Source: an uncultured Candidatus Saccharibacteria bacterium (GTDB taxonomy: Bacteria > Patescibacteriota > Saccharimonadia > Saccharimonadales > Saccharimonadaceae). From it: a stretch of 8,312 nucleotides of DNA. Position 1 is the stretch's first letter, and the number at the start of each line of letters is the position of its first letter. Both the position numbers and the translations under genes were made by a program. The stretch lies in NCBI GenBank assembly GCA_947364965.1, contig CANAUU010000041.1, positions 1-8,312 of the forward strand, written 5' to 3'. Shown here piece after piece: positions 1 to 5,160 of the stretch. The notes beneath the pieces were generated by a model, which saw only the letters and a program-made list of their open reading frames with translations, ran no database searches and was not told where the DNA came from.

Positions 1-415
1 CATCAACTTTAGCTTTAGCACCACTTCCATCAATTGGTGTCATAGCCCCACTGGCTGAGGTTGGGTTGAAGGTAATGGCTACGGTAGAGGTAGTGGCAGT
101 TGGCATAATACCATAATCCGTGTCAGAACCATTTGCTACCTTCACAGCGTTGGTGGTATCTTCAGCCATATTGGTACCCTCCCCATCAGCCATAACGCCA
201 TCAGCTACCTTCTCCATGCCCTCTCCCTCCAAAGCACTAGCAGAGCTTCCAACAATTGGGTTTATCAGCATGACCGCCAGAGCCAGCAAACCTATACAGC
301 TTGCTCTTCCCGCAATCGAACTACTTCGCGCCGTACAAGTTCGCCAGCATTTCCTCTCTATAAAATTACTATTTTGACCCGGGTATTCCACCCGACGTCC
401 TCTTTGGCTTCGCAT
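1..415 (-). CDS. Secreted surface protein, 5' part only (runs off the window)
   Basis: The reading frame is open from an ATG at 415 down to the window edge, giving 138 codons and no stop, so the C-terminal part lies outside. The start is set by a strong Shine-Dalgarno (AGGAGG, 422-427) six bases upstream. The protein begins with a long basic stretch (residues 1-39, many Arg), then a hydrophobic core at about 41-56 (GLLALAVMLINPIVG) and an A-S-A motif at 59-61, a good signal peptidase I site. The mature part starts with an acidic, Gly/Ala-rich stretch. It then becomes Thr/Ser/Pro-rich with alternating beta-type residues (STVAITFNPTSASGAMTP, about 110-127), typical of an extracellular beta domain. 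I recognise no named domain. The n-region is unusually long for a signal peptide, but no better in-frame start exists downstream. Codons here are less G-ending than in the neighbouring minus-strand genes. Export is well supported; function is unknown. Confidence 0.78.
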   Translation of the reverse strand, partial: MRSQRGRRVEYPGQNSNFIERKCWRTCTARSSSIAGRASCIGLLALAVMLINPIVGSSASALEGEGMEKVADGVMADGEGTNMAEDTTNAVKVANGSDTDYGIMPTATTSTVAITFNPTSASGAMTPIDGSGAKAKVD

Positions 416-720
416 CACAGCCCTCCTTTTAGGTAATAGACACCGCCGGATGCCGCCTTGCTAAGGTTTCTCATCGTAAGCTCCGAACCATTCCAGAACC
501 TCGACTCATACCGCAGACCACAAGTCCACAGCCGAAACCTTAAACCAAAACGACACCGCAATCGGTGTCCAAACCTACTAATGCGCCAACATCAACATCA
601 TCAACGTCGCGTGCATTACATGCGGTGCCGTTTCCGACACGCAACGTCAATAACATAATGATGACTTAACATAAAGTTCAATAAAAATAGTTGGCTATTT
701 TATTATTAGTAAGTTTGGAC
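416..720 (-). promoter_or_regulatory. Long folded 5' leader of the secreted-protein gene
   Basis: From the start predicted by the promoter at 727-755, about 305 nt are transcribed before the ATG at 415, with no convincing gene inside. In RNA order it holds: an AT-rich hairpin near the 5' end (680-704); a hairpin at 621-643 with nine pairs, one bulged C and a GAAA tetraloop; a perfect 7-bp hairpin at 552-569 (loop AUUG) followed by a U-rich stretch; and a 9-bp long-range stem, 534-542 with 462-470. A second copy of the 3' arm of the 552-569 hairpin (CGGUGUC) lies at 439-445, just upstream of the Shine-Dalgarno. The 5' arm at 563-569 could therefore pair with either copy. It resembles a cis-regulatory RNA, but I match it to no known riboswitch class. 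The folds were found by eye; no energies were computed. Confidence 0.45.
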
Positions 721-726
721 ACTTTC

Positions 727-755
727 ATTATAACGAACAATTCTGCTTTTGGCAA
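727..755 (-). promoter_or_regulatory. Sigma70-type promoter for the secreted-protein transcript
   Basis: On the minus strand, TTGCCA (750-755), a 17-base spacer and a perfect TATAAT (727-732). Transcription should start near 720, leaving a leader of about 305 nt before the ATG at 415. Confidence 0.72.
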
Positions 756-878
756 GAATTTAACGAAAAATCTACCAACCCGCCCAAACCCCGCAAAAAT
801 CTTCCACCAAAAGCCAAACTCCAAAACCCAAAAGCCCCCTCACAAAATCAGCAACGCCCAATAACCGATAACCCCGTC
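756..878. other. Featureless C/A-rich intergenic DNA
   Basis: Between the promoter at 727-755 and the terminator at 879-905 I see no gene, hairpin or repeat. The stretch is extremely C- and A-rich on the plus strand (27 C and 4 G in 781-840), so the strand bias of this region is not caused by coding. Confidence 0.6.
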
Positions 879-905
879 AAAAAGGACGCCCTCGCGAACG
901 CCCTT
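879..905 (-). terminator. Intrinsic terminator of the InlB/Ig membrane-protein gene
   Basis: On the minus strand a 10-bp stem (896-905 with 882-891, three G-U pairs) closed by a GCGA tetraloop is followed directly by a T run reaching 879. It begins about 20 bases after the TAG at 925-927. Confidence 0.82.
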
Positions 906-924
906 CCTATTTCTCATATCTATC

Positions 925-2640
925 CTAGCTACCGTCAGTATTTCCGCCATCCCCCGGATTTTCCGGTTCTTCCGGTCCTGGATCCGGCTTCTCCTCTGGC
1001 GGATCTACCGGCGGCACATGCCTCGCCGAAACCGTCACCGTGCAAGTCGCCGCCTTGCCCCCCACCGTCGCCGTAATCACTGCCGTGCCTTCCTTGACCG
1101 CCGTCACCCGACCATTCGCATCCACCGTTGCCACGCTCGGGTTATTAGAGCTCCATGTCACTGTCTTGTCGCCGTCCCCAGTCACCGTCGCTATCAGCTT
1201 CTCCGACAAACCTTCCGTCAAAGCCAGCGCATTCTTGTTCAGCTTCACGAACGTCACCTCCCCCGCGACCTTCACCTTAAACTGCGTGCTCTTGCCCGAC
1301 AGACTATCCCGCAGAATAATTGTCGCCTCGCCTGCACTTTTTCCTTCACACCTCAAGCGGTTTCCATCAACCACACTACAGACCGCCACTCCCGCGTTAT
1401 CCGAACTCGCCCCCAGCTGATATTTCGCATCCTTCGGTGTAATCGTAATATCGATCATATTCGTCCCCCCAATCTTCATCGAGACCTCATTCACTGCTAG
1501 GCTTTCCACATTCGGCTTCTCGGCCGGCTTATTATTCTCGGATCCAGACCCCGAACCACCCGTCGAACCCCCATTTCCGCCCGCCACCGGCTTCCATTCC
1601 GCAACTAGCGTCATATCTTCCTCAATCGGTTTCGAGAAATCGAAATCTTCACCGTTCAGCTTCCAGCCCACGAATTCATAGCTCGTCCGCGTCGGCTCCA
1701 CCGGCTCCGAAATCGCCCCACCCTTCTTGACTTCAATATCCTCAACTTCCGAACCTCCAGCTGTATCGAAGTGTACTGTCACAATCTCCACCCCTTCTTC
1801 CGCCTGCCACTTCGCGACCAGAATCATATCCTCGTCAATCTTCGTTCCGTCAAAATCAAACGGCGCCCCGCCATAAATCCAGTTCTGGAACGCAAACCCT
1901 TCTTTCGTCGGGTCATCCGGTCGCCCCACCGTCTCGCCGCAAACCACCTCTTCGCTCTCAATTTTCGAGCCACCATTCGACTCAAATTGCACGATACAGC
2001 GCGGCACTTCCTTACGACTAAACAGCCCAATTAGCACCCCACCAATCACCGCCACGACCAGCGCCACTCCCAACCCAATCAACGCCGCCTTCGGCTTCGA
2101 GAACCGTGGATTTTCTTCAACTTCCGGTTCATCCTCAATTTTCTTCTCTTTCGGACGGTGCGCCTCGAATTCCTCTTCAGCCGTCGTTTCAATCTCCGTT
2201 ACCTCTAGCGTCCGCGCCTTCGGCTTCACCATTCCGTCCATTGTCAGGTTAGATGTCCTCTTCGCCCCCGCAGCCCCCGCGACCGCGCCCGCCACTTTGG
2301 CGTTTCCAGCTTTCGCGTCCGCCCCAACTGCCGCCTTCGCCCCAACTGCCGCCTTCGCCCCATCCGTCTTCCTCTCGACGCCGCCGGCTGCCTTCTCCTT
2401 CTCATCAATCACCGCCGCGCCAATCGAGCCCGCCGGCAAAGCCAAAGCCTTCTTCCGAGCCCCCACCCCAGTTTTAACCGTCGCGCTCTTCGCAGCACCA
2501 CCCCCAACCTTCACTGGCTTCTTCACATTCTTCTCATCCAAAGCTCCCGCCCCAGAAGCCCCAAAAATTTCTTTATCAGAACCACTCTTTTTCATATCTA
2601 TTGGTTCACTCGCAGTTTCATTAACTTTAATTTTGCCCAT
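925..2640 (-). CDS. Single-pass membrane protein with InlB B-repeats and bacterial Ig-like domains
   Basis: 571 residues from the ATG at 2640; a GTG at 2646 would add two. Residues 1 to about 183 are low-complexity and Ala/Lys/Gly-rich, ending in an acidic stretch, and are predicted cytoplasmic. One membrane helix follows (about 184-207, KAALIGLGVALVVAVIGG), then basic residues. Outside lie two InlB B-type repeats (about 215-278 and 288-349; each has F-[DE]-x2-GG, a W about 35 residues on and a closing D-M-x-L-V-A-x-W), a Gly/Ser linker, a weak Ig-like domain (378-460), a clear Big_2 domain (463-538, with WSSNNPSVATVD) and a Pro/Glu/Gly tail. There is no signal peptide, LPXTG motif or C-terminal anchor, so it should sit N-in/C-out. 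Four extracellular Cys could form two disulfides (215/234 and 421/431). Adhesion or envelope display is an inference from these domains. No Shine-Dalgarno is visible; the promoter puts the transcript start at the ATG. Confidence 0.9.
   Translation of the reverse strand: MGKIKVNETASEPIDMKKSGSDKEIFGASGAGALDEKNVKKPVKVGGGAAKSATVKTGVGARKKALALPAGSIGAAVIDEKEKAAGGVERKTDGAKAAVGAKAAVGADAKAGNAKVAGAVAGAAGAKRTSNLTMDGMVKPKARTLEVTEIETTAEEEFEAHRPKEKKIEDEPEVEENPRFSKPKAALIGLGVALVVAVIGGVLIGLFSRKEVPRCIVQFESNGGSKIESEEVVCGETVGRPDDPTKEGFAFQNWIYGGAPFDFDGTKIDEDMILVAKWQAEEGVEIVTVHFDTAGGSEVEDIEVKKGGAISEPVEPTRTSYEFVGWKLNGEDFDFSKPIEEDMTLVAEWKPVAGGNGGSTGGSGSGSENNKPAEKPNVESLAVNEVSMKIGGTNMIDITITPKDAKYQLGASSDNAGVAVCSVVDGNRLRCEGKSAGEATIILRDSLSGKSTQFKVKVAGEVTFVKLNKNALALTEGLSEKLIATVTGDGDKTVTWSSNNPSVATVDANGRVTAVKEGTAVITATVGGKAATCTVTVSARHVPPVDPPEEKPDPGPEEPENPGDGGNTDGS
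2321..2361 (-). repeat. 18-bp tandem repeat, about 2.3 copies, in the membrane-protein gene
   Basis: An 18-bp unit occurs at 2321-2338 and exactly again at 2339-2356, followed by a partial third copy. It encodes the six-residue repeat GAKAAV in the Ala-rich cytoplasmic tail. Unit gain or loss would keep the frame, so length variation between strains is likely. Confidence 0.8.
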
Positions 2641-2676
2641 TACCACAACTATATCACACCCACCACGAAAATAAAA
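2641..2676 (-). promoter_or_regulatory. Extended -10 promoter giving a leaderless membrane-protein mRNA
   Basis: On the minus strand TGA-TATAGT (-10 at 2648-2653, with the TG extension) is followed by seven bases and then the ATG at 2640. Transcription is predicted to start at 2641 or 2640, so the mRNA has no room for a Shine-Dalgarno. The -35 region (2671-2676, TTTTAT) is weak, as tolerated with an extended -10. This placement favours the ATG at 2640 over the GTG at 2646, which would lie inside the promoter. Confidence 0.6.
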
Positions 2677-2678
2677 GT

Positions 2679-2732
2679 GCTAGCGCTTAACAAGATTATC
2701 CAACCACATCACCTCAAAACCGCTAACGCTTA
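2679..2732. repeat. Two 11-bp direct repeats beside the divergent promoters
   Basis: GCTAGCGCTTA at 2679-2689 and GCTAACGCTTA at 2722-2732 differ at one base. The first lies two bases upstream of the -35 of the minus-strand promoter, the second five bases upstream of the -35 of the der promoter. The placement suits a shared regulator site, but two copies are thin evidence. Confidence 0.4.
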
Positions 2733-2737
2733 TTATT

Positions 2738-2766
2738 TTGTCAAATCCACCTTTTCATGCTACAAT
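2738..2766 (+). promoter_or_regulatory. Promoter of der, placing the transcript start on the ATG
   Basis: TTGTCA (2738-2743), a 17-base spacer and TACAAT (2761-2766), with a TG extension at 2758-2759. Counting the last -10 base as -7, +1 falls on 2773, the A of the der ATG. The mRNA is therefore predicted to be leaderless. Confidence 0.75.
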
Positions 2767-2772
2767 AAATCC

Positions 2773-4227
2773 ATGAAGAAACTCCCCATCGTCGCCCTCA
2801 TCGGCCAAACCAACGCCGGCAAGTCCAGCCTCCTCAATCGTCTGGCGCACAAGAACATCGCCATAGTCGCCCGTGAAGAGGGAACGACCCGTGATAACGT
2901 CATGGCTCGCATCGACGACCGTTTCTTGCTTATCGATACTGCTGGTCTGAAAGATCCTAACGACGATTTCGAAGCCGGCATTCAAGACCAAATCGCCGAC
3001 GCCATCGACGCTGCCGACCTCATCCTCCTCACTCTTGATAGCTCGAAATACCCTGACGACAAAGACAAAAACATCGCCAAATCTGCCCTCAAGTCGAAAA
3101 AGCCCGTCCTTCTCCTGCTCAATAAGTCCGACCTCGGCGACTCACTCCCCGAATCCGAATTTCTCCGCCTCGGCATTAAACCTACCGAAACCTTCCGCAT
3201 CTCCGCCACCACCGACCAGGGAATCAAAGACTTAAAGAACGCAATCTTCAGCAAATTGTCGCAGGGCGAAGGTGCTTCGGAGAGGCATGCTTCGGAAAAC
3301 GCTTCCGAGAGGATCCGGAGCCACGGCGAGGACGAGCGCCAGACGCCCGTAACGACGGGCCGTCTGGACGCGCCTCGAGGAAGTGATTTACGAAACACGC
3401 CTCCTCTAAAAATCGCCCTCATCGGTCGACCCAACGTCGGCAAATCCAGCCTCTTCAACTCCCTCGGTCAGAAGCAACAAGCCCTCGTCAGCTCTCGCCA
3501 GGGAACTACCCGTGATGTTAACCGCGTCGAAGTTCGCTACCATAATCGCACTCTTGAAATCCTTGATACCGCCGGTCTCCGCAAACCCGGCAAACGCGAA
3601 GTCGGCATCGAGAAATTCTCCGCCCTCCGCACCCTCGCTGCCATCGAAGAAGCCGATATCTGCGCCCTCCTCGTCGATGCCACCGAGCCCCACTCAAAGC
3701 TCGACCAATCTCTCGCCGGTCAAATCGTTGACGCCGGCAAGGGAATTATCGTCGTCCTCACCAAAGCCGACCTCGTCGAAGATACCGACCATATCCTAGA
3801 CGAACTCGAGCGCGATTTCAACTTCCTGCCATACGCCCCCGTCCTTATCACCAGCTCCGAAACCGGCCAAAACGTCACCAAACTCTTCGAGCTCGCCACC
3901 GAAATCGACGTCACCCGCCACCTTGAACTTAAAACTTCCGAGCTCAATAAGATCCTGAGCGAAGCCATTGTCGAGCACATCCCCGCCGGTCTCAAAAACA
4001 CTCGCCCGAAACTCAAATACATCGTCCAGACTGACACCTGCCCACCCTGGTTCGTCGTCCACGGTCGCGACCTCGGCTTGCTCCACTGGTCCTACAAACG
4101 CTTCCTCGAGCGTAAAATCCGCGAAAAATACCCTTTCGTCGGCACTCCCATCTTCTTCTCTTTCCGCAATGACCAAGAACCCCGCTCCCGCGATAAAAGT
4201 GACAAAGCCGCCAAATCCGATCGCTAG
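2773..4227 (+). CDS. der: GTPase Der (EngA), ribosome assembly
   Basis: Der is a tandem GTPase that binds the maturing 50S subunit. The protein has 484 residues. G domain 1 has P-loop GQTNAGKS (11-18), TTRD (38-41), DTAG (55-58), NKSD (117-120) and SAT (144-146). G domain 2 has GRPNVGKS (218-225), TTRD (245-248), DTAG (265-268) and TKAD (330-333). The C-terminal KH-like domain (about 380-468) has the family signature HWSYKRFLERKIRE and FVGTPI, followed by a basic tail. The first P-loop departs from the usual GRPNVGKS. The linker between the G domains (about 164-211) is expanded and built from a repeat- and hairpin-rich DNA segment. The frame stays open upstream to 2677, but those 32 residues are unlike Der and lie within and upstream of the promoter, so I take the ATG at 2773. 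There is no Shine-Dalgarno. I see no clear terminator after the TAG, so readthrough into the PIN-PhoH gene is possible. Confidence 0.96.
   Translation: MKKLPIVALIGQTNAGKSSLLNRLAHKNIAIVAREEGTTRDNVMARIDDRFLLIDTAGLKDPNDDFEAGIQDQIADAIDAADLILLTLDSSKYPDDKDKNIAKSALKSKKPVLLLLNKSDLGDSLPESEFLRLGIKPTETFRISATTDQGIKDLKNAIFSKLSQGEGASERHASENASERIRSHGEDERQTPVTTGRLDAPRGSDLRNTPPLKIALIGRPNVGKSSLFNSLGQKQQALVSSRQGTTRDVNRVEVRYHNRTLEILDTAGLRKPGKREVGIEKFSALRTLAAIEEADICALLVDATEPHSKLDQSLAGQIVDAGKGIIVVLTKADLVEDTDHILDELERDFNFLPYAPVLITSSETGQNVTKLFELATEIDVTRHLELKTSELNKILSEAIVEHIPAGLKNTRPKLKYIVQTDTCPPWFVVHGRDLGLLHWSYKRFLERKIREKYPFVGTPIFFSFRNDQEPRSRDKSDKAAKSDR
3262..3405 (+). repeat. Palindromic, repeat-rich insertion in the der inter-domain linker
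   Basis: This in-frame segment codes for the linker between the two Der GTPase domains (residues 164-211, with ASERH-ASEN-ASER repeats). Three copies of a 12-base unit close to GCTTCGGAGAGG start at 3274, 3289 and 3301. A strong hairpin spans 3336-3371: 15 base pairs in three blocks (3/7/5), two single-base bulges and an AACG loop. The local G/C balance is reversed: 47 G against 35 C in 3261-3380, compared with 10 G and 24 C in 3001-3060 and 11 G and 22 C in 3421-3480. This suggests a sequence that arrived from elsewhere, such as a small mobile palindromic element. Confidence 0.6.
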
Positions 4228-4309
4228 CCCTAGCTCTCGACCAGCCATCCAAGAGTTCGCGTCCCTAAGCCTTTCCAAACCAAACCTCAATCCCGCCTAC
4301 TCCGCTTAT

Positions 4310-4328
4310 GTTTTGGAATCACCAAAAC
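4310..4328. repeat. 7-bp inverted repeat over the -35 of the PIN-PhoH promoter
   Basis: GTTTTGG (4310-4316) and CCAAAAC (4322-4328) are perfectly complementary around AATCA. The palindrome covers the -35 and part of the spacer of the promoter at 4313-4340. It lacks a following T run, so it is not a normal terminator for der; an operator is possible. Confidence 0.4.
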
Positions 4329-4340
4329 CCTTGTTATAAT
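4313..4340 (+). promoter_or_regulatory. Promoter of the PIN-PhoH gene
   Basis: A perfect TATAAT (4335-4340) with a moderate -35, TTGGAA (4313-4318), at 16 bases. The expected start is near 4347, giving a leader of about 58 nt whose first bases, GAGATA (4347-4352), can pair with TATCTC (4365-4370) as a 5'-terminal stem. Confidence 0.6.
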
Positions 4341-4390
4341 GAAAGGGAGATAAATCTTGCGCACTATCTCACGCACGACCCTTAATAGAT

Positions 4391-4398
4391 AAGGAGGT
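4391..4398 (+). promoter_or_regulatory. Near-perfect Shine-Dalgarno for the PIN-PhoH gene
   Basis: AAGGAGGT ends six bases before the ATG at 4405 and fixes that start. It is the strongest ribosome binding site in the window. The PhoH half downstream has no comparable site. Confidence 0.85.
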
Positions 4399-4404
4399 AA
4401 TTCT

Positions 4405-5160
4405 ATGGCAACCGCCGCTGTAGCATCGTTGGATTTTCTGCTCGAACAGCCCAACGCTCTGCTCGGAACTCACGACACCCCACGGCCCGCCGATACGCTC
4501 TATGTTCCCACGGCCTACATCGCACATCTCAACCGCACTTTGTCTGAAGAGCGCCGTCATCCGCAAAACTTGGTCACGTTGCTCCGCAACTTCGCCCGAG
4601 TGCTCCAAGAAACGTCTCATGACGGAGCCCCATTCACTCACCGACCGAACGGTCTCTTGGTTCGCTTCGTGCTGCCCGTCGATGAGTCCGACGCCACGCA
4701 GCAGACTCCCGTCGACCACGCTATTGACGTCGCGAAACGCGCCAACGGGCCCACCACCCCTATCCCCATCCTCACTCACGACCCCGCTCTCTCTGCCCTC
4801 GCCGTCATCAAAGGTATCGCCACCATCCGCCCCGACCCGCCCCTGATTTACACCGGCCGCCGTGCGGTCAGCCTGAGCGACGAAGCTCTCAAGCATATCG
4901 CAGAAGCCGACCACCAGCCTATCACCTTAGCAACTTGGCAACAGCAAATCGACCCCGGATGCGCCAAACTTCAACCCAACGAATTTATCGAAATAAGCAA
5001 CCCCCCCCAGATGGCAATTTTTCGTCTTCTACGCATGACGAATCCATCGCCCAAAAACCCGAAACCCCTGACCAGCCCGCCTCTGAAGGCCAACCCGAAG
5101 ACCAGCCCAAGCCAAGGCCTTTTCCCGCCCTCCATCGTTTCGATGCCGCTGCCGGCGTAA
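4405..5160 (+). CDS. PIN-domain half of a PIN-PhoH protein; frame broken at the C8 run
   Basis: The meaningful part is residues 1-201 (4405-5007); residues 202-251 are probably out-of-frame readthrough. The sequence resembles the N-terminal PIN RNase-like domain of PIN-PhoH proteins (Bacillus YlaK, mycobacterial PhoH2): LDFLLEQPNALL near the start, a VDHAIDVAKRA segment, ILTHDPALSALA, then the linker feature IYTGRRAVSLSDEALKHI and LQPNEFIEISN (189-199), which normally leads into PhoH. PIN nucleases use about four acidic residues. D10, D104 or D108, and D126 fit, but the usual DTN is DFL and I see no counterpart of the central Glu, so nuclease activity is doubtful. The start is fixed by a strong Shine-Dalgarno. 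After the C8 run (5001-5008) this frame gives a Pro/Lys-rich tail unlike the family and stops at 5160, while the PhoH domain continues in the -1 frame. A joined product would have about 492 residues. Confidence 0.75.
   Translation: MATAAVASLDFLLEQPNALLGTHDTPRPADTLYVPTAYIAHLNRTLSEERRHPQNLVTLLRNFARVLQETSHDGAPFTHRPNGLLVRFVLPVDESDATQQTPVDHAIDVAKRANGPTTPIPILTHDPALSALAVIKGIATIRPDPPLIYTGRRAVSLSDEALKHIAEADHQPITLATWQQQIDPGCAKLQPNEFIEISNPPQMAIFRLLRMTNPSPKNPKPLTSPPLKANPKTSPSQGLFPPSIVSMPLPA

Noticed and set aside
120..377. Plus-strand open frame of 85 codons
   Set aside because: It lies antisense to the secreted-protein gene, which has a strong Shine-Dalgarno, promoter and signal peptide.
552..569. Leader hairpin as a full intrinsic terminator
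   Set aside because: The following U tract is interrupted (GUUUUGGUUU); kept only as a possible attenuator.
540..656. Minus-strand 38-codon frame inside the leader (ATG at 656)
   Set aside because: A leader peptide is conceivable, but there is no Shine-Dalgarno and the ATG is far from the transcript start; the RNA folds explain the region better.
458..658. Plus-strand open frame of 66 codons in the leader region
   Set aside because: Arg/His-rich, no Shine-Dalgarno, and it is the complement of the folded leader.
2321..2361. CRISPR-like array
   Set aside because: Contiguous 18-bp coding tandem repeat with no spacers.
1018..2674. Several plus-strand frames opposite the InlB/Ig gene, rich in Pro, Arg and Ser
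   Set aside because: They are complements of the Ala/Lys/Gly-rich coding sequence; the minus-strand frame has clear domains.
2695..2703. DnaA-box-like TTATCCAAC
   Set aside because: Two mismatches to TTATCCACA and no cluster of further boxes.
2677..2772. A 32-residue N-terminal extension of Der
   Set aside because: Not Der-like, and it lies within and upstream of a strong promoter whose transcript starts at 2773.
3796..4290. Minus-strand frame of 164 codons opposite the 3' end of der
   Set aside because: Complement of the Der KH-domain coding region; no promoter or ribosome site.
4935..4961. TTG (4935) or ATG (4959) as an independent start of the PhoH half
   Set aside because: No Shine-Dalgarno, no promoter, and the residues before the C8 run are unlike the family.
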